A stretch of 64,000 nt of DNA from contig CAWIOK010000006.1 of the NCBI GenBank assembly GCA_963837655.1, positions 62,001 to 126,000 of the forward strand. The letters are read 5' to 3'. The notes beneath the pieces are model-generated. The model saw only the letters and a program-made list of their open reading frames with translations. It did no database searches and was not told the DNA's origin. Both the position numbers and the translations under genes were made by a program. How positions within the stretch are numbered: the stretch's first letter is position 1; every line of letters begins with the position of its first letter. The stretch comes from CAVVSD01 sp963837655. Lineage in GTDB: Bacteria > Actinomycetota > Thermoleophilia > Solirubrobacterales > Solirubrobacteraceae. Shown in pieces: positions 51,996-61,733 of this stretch.

Positions 51996-52760
51996 GTGTT
52001 CGCAAGCGTGCAGATCGCAGACAGCATCCAGCAGGGCCTCGACAGCCTGCTGGGCTTCATCCCCAACATCATCGGGTTCCTCGTGATCCTGGTGATCGGC
52101 TACTTCATCGCCAAGGTCGTCAAGGGCATCGTCGCCCGGCTGCTCGAGAAGGTCGGACTCGATCGCACCCTGCACTCCAGCGATGCAGGCAAGTACGTCG
52201 AGAAGGTCAGCCCGGGCGCCAGTCCGGCCCGCCTGATCGGCAGCGTCGCGTTCTGGTTCATCTTCCTGTTCGCGATCTCGGCGGCCATCGGCGCGCTGAA
52301 GATCCCGGCGCTGAGCACGTTCATCGCGCAGGTCCAGGCGTTCCTGCCGAACATCATCGTCGCGCTGCTGATCTTCGTGATCGCCGCCGCGCTGGCCGGC
52401 GCCGTCGGCGCCGCCGCCCACAAGCTCATGGGCGACACCCCGACCGGCAAGATGGTCCGCGCGATCGCCCCCGCGCTGATCATGGCCATCGCGCTGTTCA
52501 TGGTCCTCGACCAGCTGCGCATCGCGCCGCAGATCGTGACGATCACCTACGCCGGGCTCATCGGCATGCTCGCCCTCGCCGGCGCGCTCGCCTTCGGTCT
52601 CGGCGGCCGCGACCTCGCTGCCCAGATGCTCGGCCAGGCCTACGACGCCGGGCAGCGCAACGCCGGGCAGGTCAAGCAGGACATGCAGACCGGCCGTGAG
52701 CGCGCCGAGGTCGAGGCGCAGGCGCCGCCGACGGCGACGACCGGCGCCGTGCGCCCGTAG
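51996..52760 (+). CDS. mechanosensitive-channel-like protein with conserved TM-helix repeats
   Basis: 254 residues from a GTG with GAGGAG seven bases upstream. Four or five transmembrane helices, two of them in the repeated TM_helix pattern: SLLGFIPNIIGFLVILVIGY and FLPNIIVALLIFVIAAALA. Such repeats are found in CmpX/MscS-related proteins. The end (LAFGLGGRDLAAQMLGQAYD) resembles the pore helix of the MscS family, but the large beta domain is missing. Intact, unlike most of its neighbours. Followed by a stress-type PRC gene, so probably part of an osmotic or envelope-stress group. Confidence 0.82.
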   Translation: MFASVQIADSIQQGLDSLLGFIPNIIGFLVILVIGYFIAKVVKGIVARLLEKVGLDRTLHSSDAGKYVEKVSPGASPARLIGSVAFWFIFLFAISAAIGALKIPALSTFIAQVQAFLPNIIVALLIFVIAAALAGAVGAAAHKLMGDTPTGKMVRAIAPALIMAIALFMVLDQLRIAPQIVTITYAGLIGMLALAGALAFGLGGRDLAAQMLGQAYDAGQRNAGQVKQDMQTGRERAEVEAQAPPTATTGAVRP

Positions 52761-52807
52761 CGCGCCCGAGCCATCGACGGGACAACCCACGAGAGGAAGG
52801 ACGGCAC

Positions 52808-53549
52808 ATGCCGACCACACACGACGTCACCAGCTGGAAGGGCCAGAAGCTCGTCAGCGATGACGGCGAGAAGATCGGGACCATCGACGAGATCTACGTC
52901 GACGAGGAGACCGGACGAGCCCGAGTGGCTGGCGGTCAGCACCGGCCTGTTCGGCTCGCGCGTGAGCTTCGTCCCGCTGGCCGAGGCACAGCGCGACGGG
53001 GACGACATCCGCGTCCCGTACAGCAAGGACCAGGTCAAGGACAGCCCGAACGCGGAGGCCGACGGCGCCCTGTCGCAGGACGAGGAGTCCCGCCTGTACC
53101 GCACTACGACATGGCGGGCCACGCCGGGCTGCCGCGCCACGACCGGCCGCGACGTCTCCGGTCCCGAGACCGACGACGCCATGACGCGTTCCGAGGAGGA
53201 GCTGTCGGTGGGGAAGCGCCAGGTCGAGACCGGCCGCGCGCGGCTGCGCAAGTACGTCGTCACCGAGGAGGTGACGCAGACGCGTCCCGGTCCAGCGCGA
53301 GGAGGTCCGCGTCGAGCGCGAGCCGATCACGGACGCCAACCGCGGCGCCGCGCTCTCCGGCGGCGACATCACCGAGGAGGAGCACGAGGTGACGCTGCGC
53401 GCCGAGGAGCCGGTCGTGGAGAAGCGGACGGTGCCCAAGGAGCGCGTGCGCCTCGAGACCGACACCGGTCACCGACGAGCGGCAGGTCACCGACGAGGTC
53501 CGCAAGGAGCGCATCGAGACCGAGGGCGACGTCAGGCAGGAGCGACTGA
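52808..53549 (+). pseudogene. PRC-barrel/DUF2382 stress protein, several frame breaks
   Basis: ATG at 52808 with GAGGAAGGAC upstream. PRC-barrel: SWKGQKLVSDDGEKIGTID, then after removing one G near 52913 EPEWLAVSTGLFGSRVSFVPL. DUF2382 (YsnF/AvaK type): SEEELSVGKRQVETGRARL, VQREEVRVEREPI, EEHEVTLRAEEPVVEKR. Removing one C at about 53283 and one G at about 53467 restores the frame each time. A soluble stress-response protein widespread in soil bacteria. It ends two bases before the next start codon. Confidence 0.75.
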
Positions 53550-53551
53550 CC

Positions 53552-54072
53552 ATGGCCGCCACGCGCGACAAGGGCGTGTCGCTCGCCAAGGGACCCGTCG
53601 GGATCATCGGGATGATCCTGCTCGCCTACGGCGTCACCGCGTTTCGGCGGGCGCAGCTTCACGACGCACGCGCTGAGCGGGACGGTGAACGGCAAGACGT
53701 GGCTCGGCCTCGAGGTCAACGGGTGGAGTGACCTGCTGTTCATCGGGACCGGCGCGGCGCTGATGTTCGGCTCGCCGCTGCACTGGGGCGCGAAGAGCGT
53801 GTCGCTCATCGTCGGCCTGGTGCTCGCGGCGGCCGCCGTCATCTCGCTCGTCGACGGCGACGACGTGCTCGGCATCTTCGCCGCCAACGGCCGCACGACG
53901 CTCGTCTGGGCCGATCGCCGCCGCGGTCCTCATCGTCCTCGCCCTGCTGCCGCGCGTCGGCGGCGGGCGCAAGGACGACCCGGACGAGCGGTTCCGGCGC
54001 GAGGATCGCGCGCGCCGGCACGCGACGACCGACGGCGACGGCGGAGGCGTCGCGGCGTCCGACCGCCGCTGA
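53552..54072 (+). pseudogene. four-helix membrane protein of the DUF4383 kind, frame broken
   Basis: ATG at 53552 with AGGAG nine bases upstream: AKGPVGIIGMILLAYGVTA, then in another frame NGKTWLGLEVNGWSDLLFIG, FGSPLHWGAKSVSLIVGLVL and SLVDGDDVLGIFAANG, then after a further shift VLIVLALLPRVGGG and a charged tail to the TGA at 54072. The helix spacing resembles small DUF4383-type membrane proteins; the name is tentative. Two shifts needed. Likely co-transcribed with the PRC gene. Confidence 0.55.
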
Positions 54073-54078
54073 GGACGC

Positions 54079-54931
54079 TCAGGGCATCGCGTCGAGCCGG
54101 CGGCGCTCCTCCTCCACGGAGAAGGTCGCCGCCGGCCACGCGAGGCCGAGATCGTCCAGCGTCTCCACGAGCAGCGACGTGATCGCCCAGTTGCGGTACC
54201 ACTTGCGATCGGCCGGGACGACGTACCACGGCGCGATGTCCGTCGACGTCTCGATGATCGCCTCGGCGTAGGCGGTCATGTAGTCGTCCCACAGCGCGCG
54301 CGTCTCGAGGTCGCCCGGGTTGTACTTCCAGTGCTTCGTCGGGTCGTCGAGGCGATCGAGCAGGCGCGCGCGCTGCTCGTCGCGTGAGATGTGCAGGAAG
54401 CACTTGACCACGGCTGTGCCCTGCGCCCGAGGCGTCTCCTCGAAGCGCCGGATCGAGCCGAAGCGCCGCGTCCAGGTCCGCCTGTCGGCGATCTGAGCAC
54501 GCGGACGGTCACGACGTCCTCGTAGTGGGAGCGGTCGAAGACGCCGAGCTCGCCGGTCTGCGGCAGCTGCCTGCGGATGCGCCAGAGGAAGTCATGGGCG
54601 AGCTCCTCGGCGTCGGCCGCTTGAAGGCCGCGATGTGCACGCCGGCCGGGTCGACCTGCCCGACGACGTGGCGGACGGTGCCGCCCTTGCCCGAGGTGTC
54701 CATGCCCTGCAGGACGAGCAGCACGCTGCGCGTCCCGCCGGTCGCGCCGTCCGCGTAGAGCTTCTCCTGGAGACGGACGCGAGGCGCGGCCGAGCGGTGG
54801 GAGCGCATCGCGCCCCTCGCCTTGCCCCCCTCGAAGCCGGGCGTCGCACGCGTGTCGACGGCGGCGAGGTCGAGTCCGGACGTCGGCGCGCGGAGCAGAT
54901 CGCCCACCCGCGCGGGCGCGCGCTTGGCCAT
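54079..54931 (-). pseudogene. polyphosphate kinase 2 (PPK2) family, frame broken
   Basis: ATG at 54931. Walker A LLVLQGMDTSGKGGT, HIAAFKRPT, ELAHDFLWRIRRQLPQTGELGVFDRSHYEDV (lid and Walker B), then in a third frame VVKCFLHISRDEQRARLLDRL and DDPTKHWKYNPGDLETRALWDDY, ending EEERRRLDAMP. About 280 residues when repaired, the normal PPK2 length. PPK2 enzymes transfer phosphate between polyphosphate and nucleotides. At least two shifts, near 54480 and 54620. Convergent with the membrane protein gene. Confidence 0.8.
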
Positions 54932-55009
54932 GGCGCGGCAGACTACCCCGTCCGGTGCACGGCGCGACGATGCGTGGGCGCCGCGCGCCCCTCCGGGTAG
55001 CGGCGGGAC

Positions 55010-57260
55010 GTGTCCGAGACGTCCGAGGGGTCGCGCTCGCACGCGGATACGCGCGTGCCGTCGTGGCGCTGCGCTGGCCGATCATCCTCGCCTGGCTCGC
55101 CGCGCTCGTCGCGGCGCTGCGTCCTGCTGCCCGGCCTCGGCGGGTCGGGGAGCGCCCCGCTGAGCGACATCGTGCCCGCCGACGCGAAGGCGGTCGCTGG
55201 CGCAGGAGCAGCTCCCTGCAGCTCTTCGGCTCGACGATCGCGACGGATACGGTGGCCGTCGAGCGCAACCCGCGCGGGCTGCCGCGCGCGTCCGTGGAGG
55301 CGCAGCTGCAGCGCGGCGGGCGCGGCGGACGCGGACGCCCGGGCGTCCGCGCGGCCGCGCCGCTGCTGGACATGCCGGTCCCGGCGTGCACTGGAACGAG
55401 CGCGGCACGACGATGGTCACGTACCTGTTCCTCGCAGCCGACCTCAACCTCGACGAGCGCGCACAGGCTGGCGCGCGACTACCTCGCCACCCTGCCGGCC
55501 CCGGCGCCGGGCACGCGAGCGGGGCATCACCGGCGCCGGCCCCGCCCGGCTGCGCGCAGTGGCACGAGATCGACCGCGGCGCTGCCGTGGATGGAGGCCG
55601 CGACGGTGCTCACGATCCTGCTCATCGTCGCGGCTGTACTTCCGCTCGGTCGGCGCGCCGCTCGTGACGCTGGCGACCGCCGGCGCTCGGGTACGTCGTC
55701 GCGGTCCGCGCGCTGGCGTGGAGCGGCGAGCAGACCGGCAACGGCGTGCCCAACGAGATCGAGCCCGTGCTCGTCGTCCTGCTGCTCGGGCTCGTCACCG
55801 ACTACACGGTCTTCTTCATGGCCGAGACGCGCAGGCGCCTGCGGCGCGGCGCCTCCCGCGTCGGAGGCGGCCGCGCCGGCCACCGCCCGCGTCGCGCCGC
55901 TCGTGTTCGCGGCCGGCATGCTCGTCGTCGCCGGGGCGCTCTCGCTGCTCGCGGGCCAGCTGCACTTCTTCCGCGTGTTCGGTCCCGGCCTCGCCGTCGC
56001 CGCGCGCGTCGTGACGCTCGTCTGCGTCACGCTCGTCCCCGCCCTCATGGCGGTGGCTCGGCCCGTGGCTGTTCGGCGCGCGGGTGCGCGGCAGGGCCGC
56101 GCCGCGGGAGGACGCGCAGGCGCCGCGCGAGAGTCGACCGGTCGACGGCCCCTCCCGCGCGCGGCGCTTCGTCGAGCCGGCTGCCGACGGCCAGGCCGGT
56201 CGCCGCGCTGGTCGTGGTCGCCTGCGCGCGGCCTGCTCGTCGTCGCCGCGCTCGGAGCGCGGTCGATCTCGCTGTCGGTGTCGCTTCATCCCGTCGCTGC
56301 CGTCCCACAGCGAGCCGCGCCGGATGGCCGAGGCGGCCGCGCAGGGGTTCGCGCCCGGCATCCTCGCGCCGACCGAGCTCGTGCTCGAGCGCCCGGCGAT
56401 CGCGCGAGCGGACCGACGCGCTCGCGCGGCTGCAGGAGCTGCTACGCGCGCGAGCCGGGCGTCGCCGCGGTCCTCGGCCCGGCGCAGACCGGGCGCGACG
56501 CGCCGGTCGGGCGTCGTCACCTCGCGTGACGGCGACGCGGCGCGGATCGTCCTCGTGCTGCGCGACGAGCCGACGGGCGCGGACGGCGATCGCGACGATC
56601 CGCCGGCTGGAGCGCCGCACGCCCCAGCTGCTGACGCAGGCGGGGCTCGCGCGGGGCGCGCAGGTCTCCTACGCGGGCGAGACGGCGCTGTCGGCCGAGA
56701 CGGTCGACGCGCTGCGTGCACGACCTGCGGCGGGTCGTGCTCGTCACCGCGCTCGTGACCTTCGTGCTGCTGGCGTTGTTCCTCCGCGCGCTCGTCGCGC
56801 CCGTGCTGCTCCTCGCGGGCAGCGTCCTGGCGTTCGCCGGGTCGTTCGGCCTCACGGCGCTGCTGCTGCCCCGCGTGCTGGGGACGCACGACGTCATCTA
56901 CTACGTCCCGCTCGTCGGGCGCGGTGATGCTCGTCGGCCTGGGATCGGACTACAACGTCTTCATCGCCGGGACGCATCCGCGACGAGACCCACCGGCGCA
57001 GCCTGCGCGACGCCGTCGCAGCGGGCACCCGGTCGGCGTCGCGGACGATCACGGTCGCGGGGATCACGCTCGCGGCGACGTTCGCCCTGCTGGCGATCGT
57101 CCCCCTGCTGGCGTTCCGCGAGCTCGCGCTCCTCATGTCCCTCGGGGTGCTCGTCGACGCGCTGATCGTGCGGTCGGTGCTCATCCCCGCGCTGATCGTG
57201 CTCTCCGGGCGCGCCTCCTGGTGGCCGCGGCCGCCGGCCCCGCGCCCGGCCGAGCCGTGA
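55010..57260 (+). pseudogene. MMPL/RND-family transporter, many frame breaks
   Basis: Fragments in all three frames add up to one MMPL protein of about 730 residues: ALRWPIILAWLAALVAAL (helix 1), SLQLFGSTIATDTVAVERNP, ATVLTILLIVA, EPVLVVLLLGLVTDYTVFFM with the Asp of helix 4, VFGPGLAVAARVVTLVCVTL, then the second half LRRVVLVTALVTFVLLALFL, MLVGLGSDYNVFIAG and ELALLMSLGVLVDALIVRSV, stop at 57260. More than ten single-base shifts are needed, for example an extra C at 55120 and an extra G near 55200. Such transporters export lipids or hydrophobic compounds. The density of shifts with otherwise perfect residues points to base errors. Confidence 0.7.
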
Positions 57261-58665
57261 CCGGCCTGCGGGCACTCTGCGGGCGGCGCAGCGCCACGCC
57301 GGCCACGCCGAACGCGGCCAGCACGAACCCCGCGGCGACCGCCCACGCGAGATGGAAGCCGGCGACAGTGGCGGCGGCATCGCCGACCCCCTCGTCGCGC
57401 AGGCCGTCCGCGCGCCCCGTCGCCAGCGCGGCGAGGATCGCCAGGCCGAGCGCCCCGCCGACCTGCTGGGACGTGTTGATGAGGCCCGACGCGACCCCCG
57501 CGGTCGCCGGCGTCGCGTCGGACATGGCGACCGTCATGACCGCGGGTAGCACGAGCCCCGCGCCGGCGGCGAACAGCACCACGCTCGGACCGACGTCGGC
57601 GAGGTAGTGCCCGCCCACCGGGACGCGCGCCATCAGGCCGAGCCCTGCGGCGACCGCCAGGAGCCCCGGCAGCAGGGCGCTCCGCGCGCTGAGTCGCCGC
57701 TCGATCCGCGGGAACACGAAGAGCGACATCACACCGATGCCCAGCGCGACCGGTAGGACGGCGAGCCCCGCCTGCGCGGGCGAGTAGCCGAGGACCTCCT
57801 GGAAGTAGAGGCTCACGAGGAACTGGAACCCGAACATCGCGGCGACCGTCAGGGCGTGCACCGCGTTCGCGCCCGCGACGATCCGCGACCGCAGCACGCC
57901 GAGCGGCAGGAGCGGACGGCGCGCCGTGCTCTGCCGGTGCACGAACAGCGCGAGCAGCGCCGCGGCGAGGACGCCGAGTCGGCGAGCGTCGGCATCGACG
58001 ATGGCGACGATCGCCAGCGTGAGGCCGCTCACGAGCAGCAGCGCGCCGGCGGCGTCGGCCCCTTGCCGCAGCCCCGGGCCGCCTTCGACGCCCAGCACGC
58101 GGGCGCCGGCGACGACGGTCGCGATGCCGATCGGCATGTTGATGAAGAAGACCCAGCGCCAATCGACGAGATCGGTGATGACGCCACCGAGGAACAGGCC
58201 GATCGAGGCTCCGGCGGCGCCGACGAAGGAGTAGATGCCGATGGCGCGCGCCTGCAGGCGCGGGTCGTCGAAGAGCGCGACGACCATGCCGAGCGCGACC
58301 GACGCGGCGAGCGCGCCACCCGCGCCCTGGGCGAACCGCGCGCCGACGAGCCACGCGGGCGACGAGGCGACGCCGCAGAGCGCCGACGCCGTCACGAACA
58401 GCGCCAGCCCACCGAGCAGGACGCGTCGTCGGCCGACGAGGTCCCCGATGCGCCCCGCGAGCAGCAGCAACCCTCCGAAGGAGGCGAGGTAGGCGTTGAC
58501 GACCCAGGCGAGATCCGCCGTGGCGAAGCCCAGGTCGCGCTGGATGCTCGGGAGGGCGACGGAGACCACGGTCTCGTCGACGATCGTCATCAGCGTGGCC
58601 GCGCACAGGACGACGAGGGCGAGCAGTCGGTCCCGCGGGATGCGTGTCTGGGTCGATCCGGACAT
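57181..58665 (-). CDS. DHA2-type MFS drug exporter (14 helices)
   Basis: 494 residues. Motif A GRIGDLVGRRRVLLGG, the DHA2 opening LCAATLMTIVDETVVSVALPSIQRDLG and motif C-like YSFVGAAGASIGLFLGG. Fourteen helices, then a basic tail that overlaps the convergent MMPL gene by 80 bp; the natural end may be earlier. A 7-bp inverted repeat lies just upstream, and a MarR regulator precedes it on the same strand, a common arrangement for inducible drug export. Confidence 0.92.
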   Translation of the reverse strand: MSGSTQTRIPRDRLLALVVLCAATLMTIVDETVVSVALPSIQRDLGFATADLAWVVNAYLASFGGLLLLAGRIGDLVGRRRVLLGGLALFVTASALCGVASSPAWLVGARFAQGAGGALAASVALGMVVALFDDPRLQARAIGIYSFVGAAGASIGLFLGGVITDLVDWRWVFFINMPIGIATVVAGARVLGVEGGPGLRQGADAAGALLLVSGLTLAIVAIVDADARRLGVLAAALLALFVHRQSTARRPLLPLGVLRSRIVAGANAVHALTVAAMFGFQFLVSLYFQEVLGYSPAQAGLAVLPVALGIGVMSLFVFPRIERRLSARSALLPGLLAVAAGLGLMARVPVGGHYLADVGPSVVLFAAGAGLVLPAVMTVAMSDATPATAGVASGLINTSQQVGGALGLAILAALATGRADGLRDEGVGDAAATVAGFHLAWAVAAGFVLAAFGVAGVALRRPQSARRPVTARPGAGPAAAATRRRARRARSARG

Positions 58666-58680
58666 GGATCGAACCGTAAC

Positions 58681-58704
58681 AGATCGTTTTGTTCTAGACG
58701 ATCT
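58681..58704. promoter_or_regulatory. inverted repeat upstream of the DHA2 exporter, MarR operator candidate
   Basis: AGATCGT, ten bases, ACGATCT, in the 59-bp gap between the MarR gene and the exporter. It is A/T-richer than its surroundings, as expected for a promoter region. Confidence 0.5.
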
Positions 58705-58724
58705 TCAGCCGATCGGTCTGCGCT

Positions 58725-59219
58725 TCAGCTCGCACGCTGTGCCCTGCGGCGCGTCCGCGTCTCCAGGTGGAACGGGGCAGCGAGCGGGCCCTCCACGAGC
58801 CGATCCAGCACCGTGAGGAAGGTGTCGCGCTCGTCCGGGTCGACGCCGGCCAGCACCTCGTCGTAGACGCCCTGCACGATGGCGTCGGCCTTCGCCAGCA
58901 GGCGCCGCCCCTTCGCGGTGATCGCGACGACGCGCACGCGTCGGTCCTCCGGCGACAGACGCCGCTCGGCGAGCCCGCGTCGCTCCATCTCGTCCAGCGT
59001 GACCACCATCGTGGTCTTGTCCATCCACGCCAGCTCGGCCAGGCGGCCCTGCGTGTGGTCGCCCTCGGCGGCCTTGGCCAGGACGCAGTAGACGCGGACC
59101 GACACGTCGAGCCCGGCGAGCGCGGCCGTCAGCCGGTTGGCCAGCGCGTAGCCGCTCTGGTTGAGCAGCATCGACAGGTCGACGGGCGGCGGCGTGCGCG
59201 TGACGGGCATGCGGCCCAC
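58725..59219 (-). CDS. MarR-family transcriptional regulator
   Basis: 164 residues from a GTG; an ATG three codons later is possible. Helix-turn-helix core QGRLAELAWMDKTTMVVTLDEMERRGL with the wing ERRLSPEDRRVRVVAITAKGRRLL, the MarR signature. Encoded directly upstream of the DHA2 exporter, which it probably represses, with ligand binding releasing it. Confidence 0.93.
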   Translation of the reverse strand: MGRMPVTRTPPPVDLSMLLNQSGYALANRLTAALAGLDVSVRVYCVLAKAAEGDHTQGRLAELAWMDKTTMVVTLDEMERRGLAERRLSPEDRRVRVVAITAKGRRLLAKADAIVQGVYDEVLAGVDPDERDTFLTVLDRLVEGPLAAPFHLETRTRRRAQRAS

Positions 59220-59250
59220 GATACCGCGATCATCCGCTGCGGAACGGTTT

Positions 59251-60141
59251 TCAGGCGGACGATGCGAGCAGGTCGTCGAGCACCCCGCCGAAGCCCTCCG
59301 TCAGCAGCGAGATGTGACCGTGGGCGTCGTCGAAGCGGGCCGTCGCGCCCGCGACGTGGCCCGCGAGCCAGAGTCCGTGCTGCTGGGGGACCATGCGGTC
59401 GTGCCCGCCCTGCCAGATCGTCACGGGCACGGTGATCGCGGCGAGGTCGAAGCCCCACGGCCGGATGAACGCGAGATCGTCGTCGAGCCAGCCGAACACG
59501 CCCGGGCGCAGCCCCTCGCGGATCCCGGCGGCGAGGCCCTCGGCCACCTCGCCGGTCAGCGCCGCGCGGTCGACGTGGTCGATGAGATCGCCCAGCGACG
59601 TGGAGATCTCGTCGCCCGTCACCGCCGCGAATCCCGCGGCCTCCGTCTGCAGCCAGGCCAGCAGCGCGTCATGTCCTTCGTAGGCGGCGGCGAACTCCTC
59701 GAGGTTCTCCTCCCCCATGCCGTCGCTCCAGTCCAGCCCGGCCGCCTCGTGGGGCGCCACGCCGGCGATCGTCGCCGCCGCCCGGACCCGATCGCCGAGC
59801 AGCGCGGCGCAGGCCAGCGCGTGCGGACCGCCTCCCGACCACCCCGTCACCAGACACGTGCCGACACCGAGCGCGTCGAGCACAGCCGCCGCGTCATCGG
59901 CCGCGGACGCCACGTCGCGGCCCGGCGCGCGCTCGGAGCCCGCGTACCCGGGCCGCGCATAGCCGGCGAGACGCAGACCGCGCTCGGCGGCGGCGCGGAC
60001 CTGCAGCTCGAGGGGCAGACACGAGCCGGGCGTGCCGTGATGTGCGAGCACGAGGTCGCCGTCCGCCGGACCGGCGACGAGGACGTCGAGCGCGCGGCCG
60101 TCGGCGGCCGGGACGCTGTGCCGCTGCGGAAAGTGTGGCAT
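59251..60141 (-). CDS. alpha/beta hydrolase
   Basis: 296 residues. Oxyanion segment AHHGTPGSCLPLELQ, nucleophile elbow GWSGGGPHALA with Ser102, acid Asp in WQGGHDRMVPQQHG and catalytic His in DAHGHISLL. A lid of helices spans about 125-200. Similar to proline-iminopeptidase-like or esterase hydrolases, substrate unknown. Diverges from the globin gene with 19 bp between start codons. Confidence 0.9.
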   Translation of the reverse strand: MPHFPQRHSVPAADGRALDVLVAGPADGDLVLAHHGTPGSCLPLELQVRAAAERGLRLAGYARPGYAGSERAPGRDVASAADDAAAVLDALGVGTCLVTGWSGGGPHALACAALLGDRVRAAATIAGVAPHEAAGLDWSDGMGEENLEEFAAAYEGHDALLAWLQTEAAGFAAVTGDEISTSLGDLIDHVDRAALTGEVAEGLAAGIREGLRPGVFGWLDDDLAFIRPWGFDLAAITVPVTIWQGGHDRMVPQQHGLWLAGHVAGATARFDDAHGHISLLTEGFGGVLDDLLASSA

Positions 60142-60160
60142 CGCCTGGGATCATCCCCAG

Positions 60161-60625
60161 ATGAGCGACCCGACGATCTACGAGTGGGCCGGGGGCCGCG
60201 ACGCGTTCGCGGGATGGCTCGAAGCGTTCTACGACCTCGTCGAGGAGGATGACCTGCTCGCACCGGTCTTCGGCGGGCGGGTCACGCGCGAGCACCGCGA
60301 CCACGTCACGACCTGGTGGTCGGAGGTCATGGGCGGTGCGGCCGCGTACACGGAGACTCTCGGCGGCTACCCGCACATGCTCGACAAGCACCGCGGCCTG
60401 GCGATCACGGACGAGCAGCGCCTGCGGTTCGTGACGCTGCTGAGCCGCGCCGCGGACGTCGCCGGGCTCCCGGCCGACCCCGAGTTCCGCGCGGCGATCA
60501 TGGGCTACGCGGAGTGGGGAACCCGGCTCGCGGTGGAGAACTCTGTGCCCGGTGCAACGCCCGTCGAGCACGCGCCGGTCCCGCGCTGGGGCTGGGGTGT
60601 CGCGCCGCCCTACAGGCCTTCGTAG
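60161..60625 (+). CDS. truncated haemoglobin, group II
   Basis: 154 residues. Two-over-two globin: Tyr24 at B10 (EAFYDLVEED), proximal His77 in YPHMLDKHRGLAI, and Trp118 at G8 (YAEWGTRLA), which marks group II. The C-terminal extension is Trp/Pro-rich. Group II proteins bind oxygen tightly and are linked to nitric-oxide or redox defence. Single gene, convergent with the protease. Confidence 0.93.
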   Translation: MSDPTIYEWAGGRDAFAGWLEAFYDLVEEDDLLAPVFGGRVTREHRDHVTTWWSEVMGGAAAYTETLGGYPHMLDKHRGLAITDEQRLRFVTLLSRAADVAGLPADPEFRAAIMGYAEWGTRLAVENSVPGATPVEHAPVPRWGWGVAPPYRPS

Positions 60626-60683
60626 CGGACGAGCCGCTCCTGCAGGCCGGAGACGGCGTCGCCGTCGTGCAGGTCGCGGAAGG

Positions 60684-61712
60684 TCATGAATCGCCCTGGG
60701 TCCGCCGTAGCCACTCCTGGACCCTGGTCGCGACGTCGCCGGCACGCGCCGAGGCATCCCCGACCTGCCCGCCGAGCTTGCCGGCGCTCTGCGCGGCCTC
60801 GTCCATGAACCCCTTGAAGCGCTCCGCGTAGTAGTCGGTGGCCGCGTCGGTCTCCCCGCGCCACTCGGGTTCCTGGCCGCGGCGGATGTACTCCCCGGTC
60901 ATGATCCGGTCGTACTCGCCGGACTGCACCCACGTCATCAGCTCGTGCACGCGCTTGACCGGATGCGGGTGCGTCAGCCCGAGCTCCGTGCGTGCCCGCG
61001 TCAGCTTCGACCAGCCATCCGCGTCGCGATACTCGCGGCCCTGCTCGAGGAACGCGCCGAGGTCGAGCCGCTCGGACGGCAGGCCGGCGGCCATCACCAT
61101 GAGCAGGCGGCAGACCACGAGCGGGTCGCGCACCACGATCGCAGCGGCGCGGTCGGCCGACAGCTCCGCCGCGCGGTACCACTCCAGCAGCGCGAGCCGG
61201 ACGCCCATCAGCGGCAGGGCACCGAGCACGCCCAGCGGGGCGCGCCCGAGCTGCAGCAGGATCATGAGCGCCGTCTGGTACATGACGTGGTCCGCGAGGA
61301 CGTGCCCCGCCTCGTGGCCGAGCACCGCGCGCAGCTCGTGCCGGTCGGTCAGCTCGACGGTGCGCGAGTTGAGCAGCACCACGGGCTTCTCGGAGCCGAT
61401 CGCCGCCGCGTTGGCGAACGGGTGCTGCCCGAGATAGAGGTTGGGGACGGGGTCCAGATCCAGCCGCGCGTAGCACGCGACGTGGTCCGCCCACGCGTCG
61501 GCGAGCTGCCTGGGCCCGAGCTTGAGCGCGCCCGCACCGAGGTTCTGTCGCAGCGCCTGTTCGTAGCCCAGCGCGATGATCCGGCGCACCACGGCATCCA
61601 GGAACGGCACGCGGGCGAGAGCCGCGGTGGCTGCGCGGTCCGCCGGGTGCTCGAACGCCCGGGCGGAGATCTCCGGGAGGCGCTGACCCTCCGGCAAGGT
61701 GGCCGAGCTCAT
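60684..61712 (-). CDS. M48-family zinc metallopeptidase
   Basis: 342 residues. Zinc motif HEAGH at 133-137 (RAVLGHEAGHVLADH), third ligand Glu in the AAELSADRAAAIV segment, and a hydrophobic hairpin between them (ALMILLQLGRAPLGVLGAL) suggesting membrane association. The tail (THPHPVKRVHEL, then a helical region) is typical of HtpX-like relatives with a C-terminal extension. No signal peptide. Confidence 0.92.
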   Translation of the reverse strand: MSSATLPEGQRLPEISARAFEHPADRAATAALARVPFLDAVVRRIIALGYEQALRQNLGAGALKLGPRQLADAWADHVACYARLDLDPVPNLYLGQHPFANAAAIGSEKPVVLLNSRTVELTDRHELRAVLGHEAGHVLADHVMYQTALMILLQLGRAPLGVLGALPLMGVRLALLEWYRAAELSADRAAAIVVRDPLVVCRLLMVMAAGLPSERLDLGAFLEQGREYRDADGWSKLTRARTELGLTHPHPVKRVHELMTWVQSGEYDRIMTGEYIRRGQEPEWRGETDAATDYYAERFKGFMDEAAQSAGKLGGQVGDASARAGDVATRVQEWLRRTQGDS

Positions 61713-61733
61713 CGACCCAGCGTAGACCTCGGG

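Noticed and set aside
52913..55200. Programmed frameshifting as explanation for broken frames
   Set aside because: The shifts occur at many unrelated sites without slippery heptamers or downstream structures; single-base sequence errors fit better.
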